This document shows, piece after piece, positions 9,036 to 16,872 of a DNA stretch of 43,774 bases. The first letter of the stretch is position 1; the number at the start of each line of letters is the position of its first letter. Made by a program: the position numbers and the translations under genes. Below the pieces are notes generated by a model. It saw only the letters and a program-made list of their open reading frames with translations. It searched no databases and was not told the DNA's origin. This DNA is from JAWXBM01 sp034440115 (GTDB lineage Bacteria; Pseudomonadota; Gammaproteobacteria; Xanthomonadales; SZUA-36): assembly GCA_034440115.1 (NCBI GenBank), contig JAWXBM010000119.1:1-43774 (forward strand), read 5' to 3'.

Positions 9036-9865
9036 TGGTTGCTGTCTTTTTTAAGACTGTCTTCGAAGAAATTCAGCGCAAAATCCGGCAAGCGCTGTGC
9101 ATCCTCGAGCGTGATTTTATCGATCACTCTTTCCTGCGCCTGATAAAAGGGATGGCCGTGGGGTGAATGGTAGGGATTATTGTGCCGGGTGTTATAACAA
9201 CCCAGCAGGGCAATGCGCGAATCTTCAGAAAGATTGTCATTCGAGCCATGCAGGGTATTGCAATGAAACATTACAATATCGCCACGTTCCAGTTCCAGGT
9301 AATCCTCTTCCAGTTTCTGCTCAATTATGGCAAGGCGTTCCGGATTGACGCCACTGTCTGACACTCCGTCATCAAACACGTGATTGATGCGCCCGAGTTT
9401 GTGTGAACCTGCGAGCATTTTCAGGCAACCGTTTTTGCGATTGGCTGGGTCGATGGCAATCATTACGGTTGCCATGTCCGGATAAAGACAGCCCATGTCG
9501 TACCAGTAGGCGTAGTCCTGATGATAGCGAAAGCCCACCACACCGGGATACTTCAGGGTGATCTTGTTGTGGTAGACGTAAATGCGGTCCTGGAAAAAGT
9601 ATTCCAGCCGATCGAAGATGGCAGCGCGGCGCGTTACCATGGCGAACACATCATCGCGGGCAGTATCGTTCCAGACGAAAATGGATTCAAATGAGGGTCG
9701 CTTGCCCGATTCGATTTTCTGCTTGAGATTGGCGCTGACACGATTCATATGCTCGTGGTTCAGGATGACGTCCTTTACCACCCGCATTTCGTCTTCAGTG
9801 AAAACGTTTCTTACCACCAGATAGCCTTTATTCCAGAACTCCTGGTGTTCCCGCTCGAGATCCAT
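9032..9865 (-). CDS. Phytanoyl-CoA dioxygenase (PhyH) family protein
   Basis: The 277-residue protein contains the Fe(II)/2-oxoglutarate facial triad of the PhyH family: FRYHQDYAYW near residue 115 gives the His-x-Asp pair, and LHGSNDNLSEDSRIALLG near residue 210 gives the distal His and the 2-oxoglutarate-binding Arg. The N-terminal segment GYLVVRNVFTEDEM is typical of PhyH proteins. These soluble enzymes hydroxylate very diverse small molecules, so the substrate cannot be inferred. The gene lies just upstream of ctaA on the same strand with a 4-nt overlap, which makes a link with haem or lipid modification tempting but unproven. Confidence 0.85.
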   Translation of the reverse strand: MDLEREHQEFWNKGYLVVRNVFTEDEMRVVKDVILNHEHMNRVSANLKQKIESGKRPSFESIFVWNDTARDDVFAMVTRRAAIFDRLEYFFQDRIYVYHNKITLKYPGVVGFRYHQDYAYWYDMGCLYPDMATVMIAIDPANRKNGCLKMLAGSHKLGRINHVFDDGVSDSGVNPERLAIIEQKLEEDYLELERGDIVMFHCNTLHGSNDNLSEDSRIALLGCYNTRHNNPYHSPHGHPFYQAQERVIDKITLEDAQRLPDFALNFFEDSLKKDSNQ

Positions 9866-9898
9866 TGATGTTTCCTTGCCCCAATCAGTCCGCAGTCT

Positions 9899-10558
9899 TC
9901 AGTCCTTGATGCGCATAAGCTGCACCGGCTGGCCACGCACCAGTCTTAAATAGCGCGGTGTCGCCTTCCATTCTACCCGGTCGAGGCCGATCTGGAAGCT
10001 CCACAGCCAGGCGGCATCATACTGGAACTGGTAATCATTTCCAGACCAGTATTCACCCGCTTGGGTGTTGGGGAAGTAGCGGCTGTTAATGGAGGGGGGA
10101 GATTGATTGAGCCGCGGGTCGGAAATGGAGCCCAGTTCATCCCGTGTGGGCAAACGCCAATCGCTGTAGCTGCAAAATTTGATGGCATTGATGGCATCAA
10201 CATAGGCCTGGGTATCGCAATCACTGCCAGTGCAGTCGCCGCCGTTAGGCAGTCCACGATAATCCAATTCGCCGTCGTGCGATTCGTCCGGATTAAACCA
10301 GCTGTAGGTGTTATCGAGGCTTTGCAGGCCAGATTCGGCGCTTTTGACTTCCCAGGTCAGGTGGGTAAAGTCATCAAAGACACAAGCGCCCGGGGCCACA
10401 GCAACATCCAGGATCTGACCCGCTGCGTCAACTGCACGGTACTTCGTATCATGTATTTCCGGGCCGGGACCGGCTTGACGATTGCAGCCATAGAGCAGTA
10501 TGAGCACTGCACAAGCTGGATAAAGAGGCAGATGAGGTGAATTTTTCATGGACGCCAT
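9899..10558 (-). CDS. DUF1566 lipoprotein
   Basis: The protein has about 219 residues and begins with a lipoprotein signal ending in LLYGC (lipobox Cys near residue 24). ATG 10558 and ATG 10549 are both possible starts; neither has a clear ribosome binding site. The C-terminal part holds the DUF1566 pattern: DFTHLTWEVK, NTYSWF, FCSYSDWRLPTRDEL and GEYWSGNDY near residue 172, ending YLRLVRG. This domain is common in secreted proteins of unknown role, often together with adhesion or lectin-like folds. It is divergent from the haem-copper operon and shares its upstream region with the FNR/DNR site. Confidence 0.8.
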   Translation of the reverse strand: MASMKNSPHLPLYPACAVLILLYGCNRQAGPGPEIHDTKYRAVDAAGQILDVAVAPGACVFDDFTHLTWEVKSAESGLQSLDNTYSWFNPDESHDGELDYRGLPNGGDCTGSDCDTQAYVDAINAIKFCSYSDWRLPTRDELGSISDPRLNQSPPSINSRYFPNTQAGEYWSGNDYQFQYDAAWLWSFQIGLDRVEWKATPRYLRLVRGQPVQLMRIKD

Positions 10559-10584
10559 GTTATTGAGATGAAAAGAAGATGTAT

Positions 10585-10598
10585 TTGATCTGCATCAA
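10585..10598 (+). promoter_or_regulatory. FNR/DNR-type operator
   Basis: TTGATCTGCATCAA is a perfect match to the FNR/DNR/NNR palindrome TTGAT-N4-ATCAA. Its centre (10591.5) lies exactly where a class II activator site should be relative to the -10 box at 10621-10626: the implied transcription start near 10633 puts the site at -41.5. CRP/FNR regulators of this class respond to low oxygen or nitric oxide. The site precedes the small membrane gene and the CuA and haem-copper subunits. Confidence 0.8.
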
Positions 10599-10620
10599 CT
10601 ACAAATGAAAAATCTTTATC

Positions 10621-10626
10621 TAGAAT
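10621..10626 (+). promoter_or_regulatory. -10 element of FNR/DNR-dependent promoter
   Basis: TAGAAT is close to the sigma-70 TATAAT box and lies 22 bp downstream of the FNR/DNR palindrome, the spacing of a class II activated promoter. There is no good -35 hexamer, as expected when the activator replaces it. The predicted start near 10633 lies downstream of the ATG at 10605, so translation of the first gene most likely begins at 10668. Confidence 0.65.
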
Positions 10627-10667
10627 CCCTGTATCGGTTGTTAACAAAAAAAGGAAGCGTGAACGCC

Positions 10668-10844
10668 ATGAATCAGACCATAAATGAGGAATCCACTCAA
10701 GACGCGGTCGAAGAACGCATGCCAGTGATGCAGAAAATCCTCGATAACCCGTTTTTGTTGTTGTTCATTGGAGTCGTGTTTCCAACGGTCTTCTACATCA
10801 TCTGGGGCATCATGGAACTCGTGACTATTCCCATAGCTAAATAG
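10668..10844 (+). CDS. Single-helix small protein heading the haem-copper operon
   Basis: From ATG 10668 the product has 58 residues: an acidic N-terminus (MNQTINEESTQDAVEERMPV) followed by one transmembrane helix, FLLLFIGVVFPTVFYIIWGI. An AAGGAAG ribosome binding site lies about 10 bases upstream. An in-frame ATG at 10605 would add 21 residues but lies upstream of the predicted transcription start. By position and topology it may be an accessory subunit like the one-helix subunit IIa of ba3-type oxidases; sequence alone does not prove this. It ends 23 bp before the CuA subunit gene. Confidence 0.65.
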   Translation: MNQTINEESTQDAVEERMPVMQKILDNPFLLLFIGVVFPTVFYIIWGIMELVTIPIAK

Positions 10845-10867
10845 GCCATTGCCTGATAGGTGACACT

Positions 10868-11434
10868 GTGACTTCTATTCTACCGCCCGCCCAGACCATC
10901 TGGTGGAAACAACCACTGGATCGGGTCGAAGGAACCTGGATCGGCATCGCTTTTGTGTGGGCGCTGACCATGTTCATCATGATGCCCTTGTGGCATGTTT
11001 ACGGCAAACAGAACCTCTCCAGCGAGGCTTATCGAACTACGCCGGAAGCCTATATGGCCAAAACCATGGCCATGGTTAATGAGCACACGGTTCGAACAGA
11101 AACAAATCAGCAGATTCCAGTGGTGGCTCCCCCGCCAGGCAGCGATGTCTACCTGATTGCGCGTTTGTGGCAGTGGTGGCCCATTCTGGAATTGAAAAAA
11201 GGCCAGACTTACCGCCTGCACATCTCTTCGATGGACTGGCAACACGGCTTTTCTCTGCAGCCGATCAATATCAACACCCAGATACTGCCCGGTTACGAGA
11301 TGGTTCTGACCATTACACCCGATACCAGTGGCGATCAGACAATTATCTGCAATGAGTTCTGCGGTATTGGCCATCACAACATGGTGGGTAAAATCTTAAT
11401 CAAGGATGAACTGAGCGGGGAGGGCGCACTATGA
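10868..11434 (+). CDS. Haem-copper enzyme subunit II with CuA centre
   Basis: The 188-residue protein starts at GTG 10868, with AGGTG just upstream. One transmembrane helix (near residues 23-45) is followed by a periplasmic cupredoxin domain. All CuA ligands are present: WQHGFSLQ supplies the first His, and CNEFCGIGHHNM supplies the two Cys, the second His and the Met. The domain accepts electrons from cytochrome c or a cupredoxin and passes them to subunit I. Its short size and single helix resemble subunit II of ba3-type (B-family) oxidases. It overlaps the start of subunit I by 4 nt. Known CuA-bearing NO reductases have the same architecture, so it does not by itself distinguish O2 from NO reduction. 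Confidence 0.88.
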   Translation: MTSILPPAQTIWWKQPLDRVEGTWIGIAFVWALTMFIMMPLWHVYGKQNLSSEAYRTTPEAYMAKTMAMVNEHTVRTETNQQIPVVAPPPGSDVYLIARLWQWWPILELKKGQTYRLHISSMDWQHGFSLQPININTQILPGYEMVLTITPDTSGDQTIICNEFCGIGHHNMVGKILIKDELSGEGAL

Positions 11435-13170
11435 GCAAGTCATCGACCAAGACATTGGCCAAGCCATTGTTTCGAACCTGCCCGGAATCAGGCCTGCAAT
11501 TCCATAAATCCGCTGAGTGGTTGATACGAGCCAATGCCGTTACGGCCGTTGTCATGTTGCTGGTTGGTGGCATCACCGCGCTCCTGGTAACGCTGACTCG
11601 CTGGCCCACCGTGCACCTGCTGCCTGCCGACCGGTTCTACCAGATACTCACCATCCACGGCATCAACATGCTGATTTACTGGATTATTTTCTTTGAAATC
11701 GCGGTGCTGTATTTCTGCTCTTCGACCTTGCTCAAGGTACGCATCGCAACCCCCCGAATCGCCTGGGCTGCTTTTGTGCTGATGGTTGCCGGTGCAGCCC
11801 TGAACAACTACTCGGTGCTGTCCGGAAATTCGTCGGTGATGATGACTTCATACGTACCCATGCCGGCTGACCCGAATTTCTACCTGGGCCTGATCCTGTT
11901 TGCGGTTGGTGCTTTGGTGGCTACTTTTATATTCCTCGGTACCCTGGTGGTAGCCAAAGAAGAAAAAACCTATGACGGTTCAATACCACTGGTGACTTTC
12001 GGAGCCCTGACGGCCTGCATCATTGCCGTTTTTACCATTGCCGCTGGCGCCATCATTCTGATACCAACCTGGTTGTGGTCCCTGGGTTTGATCTCGCAAA
12101 TCGATCCGGCCATGTATCGCCTGGTCTGGTGGGGCTTTGGCCATTCATCCCAGCAGATTAACGTAGCAGCCCATGTGTCCGTCTGGTATCTCATCGCTGC
12201 CGTCGTGTTCGGCGCCAAACCCATGTCAGAAAAGGTCAGTCGTGGCGCATTCCTGCTCTATATTTTCTTCTTGCAACTGGCTGCGGCACATCATTTGCTG
12301 GTGGATCCGGGTCTCAGCGCTACGTGGAAGATTTTCAATACCAGTTATGCCATGTATCTGGCCGTACTTGCGAGTATGGTTCATGGCTTGACGGTGCCAG
12401 GTTCTATTGAGGTAGCACAACGTGGCAAGGGCTTGACTAAAGGCCTGTTTGAGTGGCTGCGTAAGGCGCCCTGGGGCAATCCGGTGTTCTCCGGAATGTT
12501 CATGTCGCTGATTGGCTTTGGTTTTATCGGCGGTATATCCGGCGTGGTGATGGGTACAGAGCAAATCAATATCATCATTCACAACACCATTTATGTGCCT
12601 GGTCACTTCCATGCCACCGTGGTGCTCGGAACCACCCTGGCCTTTATGTCACTGACCTATTTCCTGATCCCGGTGTTATTCCGCCGCCAGGTCATGTTCC
12701 CAGTGCTGGCCAAATGGCAGCCCTATCTGTTCGGCATCGGCATGGGCGTATTCACCATGGCTATGATGGGAGCGGGTACTCTGGGCGTGCAACGTCGCCA
12801 TTGGGACATGACCTTTGCCGATTCTCTGATGAGCTTTGACTACCCAGCCAGTGCCTTTACTCTGATGGGCCTGGTAGGCGTCAGCGGCATGGCAGCCATT
12901 ATAGGCGGCGCGGTGTTTGTGCTGATCACCGTGTTGTCGGTGTTCTTTGGCAAGCGTGTCGGGTCTGAATCGCCCTACGGAACCGCTACAACCCGCCTGC
13001 TTAAAGCTGAGCCTGATTTGCACGTGCAAAGCGGTGGCCATGCAGCGGCCGGTAAATGGGGCTTTGCGGCACCTGGAACCTTTGTACTCGCCATATTTTT
13101 CCTGGCCATATTTGTGGCGTATTACGTGGTTAACTGGAAATATCTGGCGTCGGTCTGGCCCATGTCATAA
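11431..13170 (+). CDS. B-family haem-copper subunit I with Gln for active-site Tyr (NOR-like)
   Basis: The 579-residue membrane protein is clearly related to ba3 oxidase subunit I. Low-spin haem ligands are H76 (LTIHGINM) and H394; the high-spin haem ligand is H392 (YVPGHFHATVV). CuB ligands are H238 (WGFGHSSQQ) and H287-H288 (AAAHHLLVDPG). In O2-reducing B-family enzymes the residue four after the first CuB His is the Tyr cross-linked to it (HPIVY in Thermus ba3); here it is Gln242 (HSSQQ). Loss of this Tyr is a mark of NO-reducing lineages such as eNOR, so this is better called a candidate NO reductase than an oxygen reductase. It is preceded by the CuA subunit (4-nt overlap) and followed by a strong terminator. 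The proton channel cannot be judged by eye. Confidence 0.85.
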   Translation: MSKSSTKTLAKPLFRTCPESGLQFHKSAEWLIRANAVTAVVMLLVGGITALLVTLTRWPTVHLLPADRFYQILTIHGINMLIYWIIFFEIAVLYFCSSTLLKVRIATPRIAWAAFVLMVAGAALNNYSVLSGNSSVMMTSYVPMPADPNFYLGLILFAVGALVATFIFLGTLVVAKEEKTYDGSIPLVTFGALTACIIAVFTIAAGAIILIPTWLWSLGLISQIDPAMYRLVWWGFGHSSQQINVAAHVSVWYLIAAVVFGAKPMSEKVSRGAFLLYIFFLQLAAAHHLLVDPGLSATWKIFNTSYAMYLAVLASMVHGLTVPGSIEVAQRGKGLTKGLFEWLRKAPWGNPVFSGMFMSLIGFGFIGGISGVVMGTEQINIIIHNTIYVPGHFHATVVLGTTLAFMSLTYFLIPVLFRRQVMFPVLAKWQPYLFGIGMGVFTMAMMGAGTLGVQRRHWDMTFADSLMSFDYPASAFTLMGLVGVSGMAAIIGGAVFVLITVLSVFFGKRVGSESPYGTATTRLLKAEPDLHVQSGGHAAAGKWGFAAPGTFVLAIFFLAIFVAYYVVNWKYLASVWPMS

Positions 13171-13206
13171 ATCTGTGAGCTGATCTGCCAGTTTTGTATG
13201 ATTGCC

Positions 13207-13246
13207 CAGGCTCCCGTAGACTCTACGGGGGCCTGATTGTTTTTAG
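13207..13246 (+). terminator. Rho-independent terminator after haem-copper subunit I
   Basis: A near-perfect inverted repeat, CAGGCTCCCGTAGA paired with TCTACGGGGGCCTG (13207-13235, one G-U pair, minimal loop), is followed by a T-rich run (ATTGTTTTTAG). It should end the transcript started at the FNR/DNR promoter and separate it from the SCO and cytochrome b genes. Confidence 0.8.
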
Positions 13247-13264
13247 TTTTACCTACGGATTTTC

Positions 13265-14134
13265 ATGCCACATCAAAATGGTTTATCCATGACCCGCTTT
13301 TTATCCTTTCTGTCCGTACTGCTCGCCATATCCACGATGGCACAAGGCCAGCAGGTTACGCCGGAAATGGGCACGGCTCAAAACTCTAAAGCAGTGACCT
13401 TGGATTACAGTGCCGACGATGCGATCAACCGGTCACAGGCAGCGCTGGGCCAGCCCTTGCAGGATTTGCTTCTGGCAGACCGCAATGGCATGTCATTTCC
13501 ATTGGCTGATTTGCGCGGCAAGCCGGTTATCATCAGCATGATATTTACCTCCTGCCATCACGTTTGCCCGGCCATTACGCGCCATCTGGCCACAGCGGTT
13601 CGGAACGCGCGTGATGCGTTGGGCGAGGACAGCTTTCAGGTTTTGACCATAGGCTTTGATACGCCCAACGATACCCCCACCGCCATGGCCAGTTTTGCCC
13701 GCCAACAGAAGGTCCACGATACTGACTGGTGGTTTCTCAGCGCCGACCAGAACACCATGCAACAACTGACCAACAATCTTGGTTTCAGCTATTTTCCGAC
13801 CCCACGGGGTTTTGATCATGTTAATCAGATCACTTTGGTTGACCGCGAAGGTGTGATCTATCGCCAGGTCTACGGCGCGGACTTCGAGCTGCCGGCTTTG
13901 GTCGAGCCATTAAAGGAACTGGTGCTGAATCGGCCGCAACCGGGCTCGCACCTCACGGCCAATTTGGTCGACCGGGTCAAGTTGTTCTGTACCGTTTATG
14001 ACCCCAGCACCGGTCGCTACCGTTTTGACTATTCTCTGTTCGTGCAGATAGCGGTGGGCGGCATTTTCCTGCTGTTGCTGGGCGGTTGGCTGGTGTTTGA
14101 AACGGTAAAATCGGCACGCAGGAAATCAGCCTGA
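13265..14134 (+). CDS. SCO1/SenC family copper-handling protein
   Basis: The 289-residue protein starts at ATG 13265 (an internal ATG at 13289 is possible). It has an N-terminal signal segment, a thioredoxin-fold SCO domain and an unusual C-terminal transmembrane helix (near residues 260-280). The copper motif is TSCHHVCPA (CxxxC) near residue 97, and the third ligand is the His of GFDHVNQITLVD near residue 185. SCO proteins help load the CuA site of subunit II in the periplasm. It lies between the haem-copper genes and the cytochrome b fusion, and its stop overlaps the next start by 1 nt (TGATG), so it is probably co-expressed with that gene. Confidence 0.87.
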   Translation: MPHQNGLSMTRFLSFLSVLLAISTMAQGQQVTPEMGTAQNSKAVTLDYSADDAINRSQAALGQPLQDLLLADRNGMSFPLADLRGKPVIISMIFTSCHHVCPAITRHLATAVRNARDALGEDSFQVLTIGFDTPNDTPTAMASFARQQKVHDTDWWFLSADQNTMQQLTNNLGFSYFPTPRGFDHVNQITLVDREGVIYRQVYGADFELPALVEPLKELVLNRPQPGSHLTANLVDRVKLFCTVYDPSTGRYRFDYSLFVQIAVGGIFLLLLGGWLVFETVKSARRKSA

Positions 14135-16215
14135 TGCAAGCCAAAGCAGTTTTCTCCTGGCTGGATGCGGCCCTGGCACGCTGTTTCGGGCCGCAGCTGA
14201 ATCCCATGAATTACCTGGGTGCCATGACCATCTTCTTTTTCTGGATAGTGCTGGTCAGCGGCATCTGGTTGTTTATTTTCTTTCACACCAGCGTGCAGGG
14301 CGCTTACGAATCGGTTGAATACCTCACCCATCAGCAATGGTATATCGGTGGGGTGATGCGCAGCCTGCATCGCTATGCTTCCGATGCCGCTGTGGTGACC
14401 GTGTTGCTGCACATTGTGCGTGAATGGAGCCTGGGCCATCATCGCGGCAAACGCTGGTTCAGCTGGATTACCGGCACGCCGGTGCTATGGATCGTTATTC
14501 CATTGGGGATCACCGGTTACTGGCTGGTGTGGGACAAACTGGCCTTGTATGTGGCGATTACTTCGTCCGAATTGATTGATTGGTTACCGATTTTCACCGG
14601 CTCCATGGCGCGCAATTTTCTCACTGCGGCCGAACTCAGCGATCGCTTTTTTACCCTCATGGCCTTTTTGCACCTGATTGGCTTGCCGCTGGTACTGGTA
14701 TTTGCCATTTGGCTGCATGTATTTCGCATCAGCCGCCCGCGTATCAACCCGCCGCGGGCCGTTATGGCAGGTACCCTGATCGCCATGTTGGCTTTGTCGC
14801 TGATTCGGCCGGCGCTCAGCCAGGGGCAGGCCGATCCCGCCACTGTGCCGCAGGAATTGGGCCTGGACTGGTATTATTTGTTGTTCTATCCGCTGGTTCA
14901 GGCCTGGGGGCCGGCTGGCGTTTGGGCTTTGCTGATTGGACTCAGCCTGTTGCTGTTCCTGGCCCCATGGTTACCTCCCAAATCGGCGCGTAAAAAGGTC
15001 GATCGGCCGGTTGTGGTGGTAGACCTGGATAACTGCAATGGTTGCCAACGCTGTGCTGAAGATTGCCCGTACTCAGCAGTGATGATGCAGCCCCGTACCG
15101 ATGGCAGCCGTTATGAGCAGGAGGCCATAGTCGATGCGGATTTATGCGTGAGCTGCGGTATTTGTGTCGGTTCCTGTCCCACCGCCACTCCGTTCCGCCA
15201 GGCCAGTGCACTGGTGCCGGGAATCGACTTGCCGGACCTCAGCGCGCTGATGTTGCGCGAGCAGATCGAGCAGCAAAGTGCACGCTTGCAAGCCAGTCCG
15301 CAGGGCAGTCAAAGAGTTATCGTGTTTGGCTGTGACGGCAGTGCCGAATTAAAACAGCTGGACGATCCGCAAACGGCTGTGATTGGTTTGCGTTGCATGG
15401 CGCATTTGCCGCCTTCATTTATCGACTTCATCATCAGCCGCAACCATGCCGACGGCATCTTTCTGGCGGGCTGCAGCAACGGCGGTTGCGAATACCGTCT
15501 GGGTACTGACTGGACCAGCCAGCGTGTGGCGCGCGAACGCGACCCCCGATTGCGCGAACGCACCGATCGGGCAAAGCTGGCCATGGGCTGGGAGCAACCC
15601 TGGAGTTCTCATACTTCACCAGCGCGTGGTTTGGCCGCGTTTCGTCAGCAGTTGATCATCAGTTCGCCTGTTTCTGTCAGGACGGAAGCCTTACAAAAGA
15701 AATTCTGGTTGCAGCGTTTGCCTTTGCGCGCAATAGCGTACGGGCTGTTTATGGTTGTTGCAGCCTTATTCTCCGCCTGGCCCGCATTCAGCTTGTTAGA
15801 GCCTGAGCAGGCCATGGTGTCCTTGTCGATTTCGCATACCGGTCAGCGCATCGAGGAATGTCGCAAGTTCACCCAGGAAGAACTGAATGAGTTGCCGCCC
15901 AACATGCGCCGCCCCAGTGATTGCCCGCGTGAGAAGCAGCCGATTCGGGTCGAGCTTAGCGCCAATGGCGAAGTACTGTATGCGCAAACCATTCAGCCCG
16001 CTGGAATCTGGAGCGATGGGTCTGCCACCATCTATGCACGTTTTCAATTGCCTGCAGGCGAGCAGAATTTGACTATCGGAATGAATGATTCAGGCGGGGG
16101 TGCGGACTCGGCAGGTGATTTTGATTATTACTCGGAGCAGCGCGTGCAATTGCAGCCCGAGCAGCACCTGGTCATCAGTTTTGACGCGGCCAGTTCCGCG
16201 TTCACTTTTAATTAA
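14134..16215 (+). CDS. Cytochrome b6-like / 2x[4Fe-4S] ferredoxin / MvhD-like fusion protein
   Basis: The 693-residue protein is a mosaic. Residues ~1-210 form a four-helix cytochrome b N-terminal domain with two bis-His haem sites: SLHRYASD...LLHIV (14 apart) and FLHLIG...WLHVF (15 apart, as in b6). After further helices (~210-285), residues ~290-350 carry two [4Fe-4S] motifs, CNGCQRCAEDCP and CVSCGICVGSCP. Residues ~385-470 resemble the MvhD iron-sulfur subunit (FGCDG, LRCMAHLPPS, FLAGCSNGGCEYRLG). A last helix near 525-545 leads into a beta-rich periplasmic domain. It probably moves electrons between quinone or quinol, FeS clusters and b haems. It sits 1 nt after SCO and 40 bp before a hemerythrin gene. 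The partner and direction of electron flow are unknown. Confidence 0.8.
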   Translation: MQAKAVFSWLDAALARCFGPQLNPMNYLGAMTIFFFWIVLVSGIWLFIFFHTSVQGAYESVEYLTHQQWYIGGVMRSLHRYASDAAVVTVLLHIVREWSLGHHRGKRWFSWITGTPVLWIVIPLGITGYWLVWDKLALYVAITSSELIDWLPIFTGSMARNFLTAAELSDRFFTLMAFLHLIGLPLVLVFAIWLHVFRISRPRINPPRAVMAGTLIAMLALSLIRPALSQGQADPATVPQELGLDWYYLLFYPLVQAWGPAGVWALLIGLSLLLFLAPWLPPKSARKKVDRPVVVVDLDNCNGCQRCAEDCPYSAVMMQPRTDGSRYEQEAIVDADLCVSCGICVGSCPTATPFRQASALVPGIDLPDLSALMLREQIEQQSARLQASPQGSQRVIVFGCDGSAELKQLDDPQTAVIGLRCMAHLPPSFIDFIISRNHADGIFLAGCSNGGCEYRLGTDWTSQRVARERDPRLRERTDRAKLAMGWEQPWSSHTSPARGLAAFRQQLIISSPVSVRTEALQKKFWLQRLPLRAIAYGLFMVVAALFSAWPAFSLLEPEQAMVSLSISHTGQRIEECRKFTQEELNELPPNMRRPSDCPREKQPIRVELSANGEVLYAQTIQPAGIWSDGSATIYARFQLPAGEQNLTIGMNDSGGGADSAGDFDYYSEQRVQLQPEQHLVISFDAASSAFTFN

Positions 16216-16255
16216 CTTGGCCTTTAATTAAATTGGCTTTCAATCAGGTACGAAG

Positions 16256-16669
16256 ATGAATTTGGTACAGTGGAAATCCTCTTTCTCTCTCGGCATTCCG
16301 TCGGTTGATTTGGAACATCGGGAGATGATCGGTTTGATCAACGAAGCTTACCAGCGCCTGGAAGGGCGTGAGGAACCTGCCGCCATCGAAGCCATGCTGG
16401 GTGAAATCCATGCCGGCATCGCCGCGCATTTCGCCCTCGAAGAGCGGCTGATGCGGGAGTCGGGATACGGCGAATACTCAGCGCACAAAGACGATCATGA
16501 ACGCTTGTTGGATCAGATCATGGGCCTGATGGATGATTACGCCAACGACCCACAAGCAGGTCGCGAGCAGTTGCAGCTGGGGCTGTCGGACTGGTTCAGT
16601 GTTCATTTCGCCAGCTTTGATGCGCGCCTGCATGGTGTGCTGATCCACCCAGCTGCAACCGCTGATTGA
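16256..16669 (+). CDS. Bacteriohemerythrin domain protein
   Basis: The 137-residue protein is a single hemerythrin domain with all expected di-iron ligands visible: VDLEHREMI, AAHFALEERLM (His and Glu), HKDDHERLL and WFSVHFASFDARL (His and Asp). These four-helix soluble proteins bind O2 and often nitric oxide, and serve as stores, sensors or delivery proteins. The start at ATG 16256 follows a short AT-rich leader after the cytochrome b fusion gene, so co-transcription is likely. Its presence next to a NOR-like subunit fits a role in NO or O2 handling. It converges on the small gene at 16671 with one base between stops. Confidence 0.88.
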   Translation: MNLVQWKSSFSLGIPSVDLEHREMIGLINEAYQRLEGREEPAAIEAMLGEIHAGIAAHFALEERLMRESGYGEYSAHKDDHERLLDQIMGLMDDYANDPQAGREQLQLGLSDWFSVHFASFDARLHGVLIHPAATAD

Positions 16670-16670
16670 A

Positions 16671-16862
16671 TCAGGTCGTTGGACCTAACGGCTGCCGTAA
16701 CAGGGTAAAGCTCAGCAACGCCAGCGCCAGGAAAATCACGAAAAAAACGATCTGTCGTTGCGGCAATACCTGGCCACGGCTGGATTCAATGCGCCGCAGT
16801 ATCCAGTCGGACAAAAAATAAACAATGATCGCATTGAGGGAAAACAGGATCAGCTCGGACAT
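16671..16862 (-). CDS. Two-helix small membrane protein, function unknown
   Basis: The 63-residue protein starts MSELILFSLNAIIVYFLSDW and has two hydrophobic helices (about residues 5-20 and 37-55) joined by a basic linker (ILRRIESSRG). It starts 10 bp after the divergent haem-copper subunit gene on the same strand and so is probably in the same transcript. It may be a small subunit of that complex, but I recognise no family. Confidence 0.6.
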   Translation of the reverse strand: MSELILFSLNAIIVYFLSDWILRRIESSRGQVLPQRQIVFFVIFLALALLSFTLLRQPLGPTT

Positions 16863-16872
16863 GGTCTTGCGC

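Noticed and set aside
10605..10844. Longer version of the small protein starting at 10605
   Set aside because: The predicted transcription start (about 10633) lies downstream of this ATG, and ATG 10668 has the better ribosome binding site.
12226..12612. 128-residue frame antisense to haem-copper subunit I
   Set aside because: It is a shadow of the sense gene with no start signal or domain.
16216..16255. FNR-like site before the hemerythrin gene
   Set aside because: TTGGCTTTCAATCA does not form the TTGAT-N4-ATCAA palindrome.
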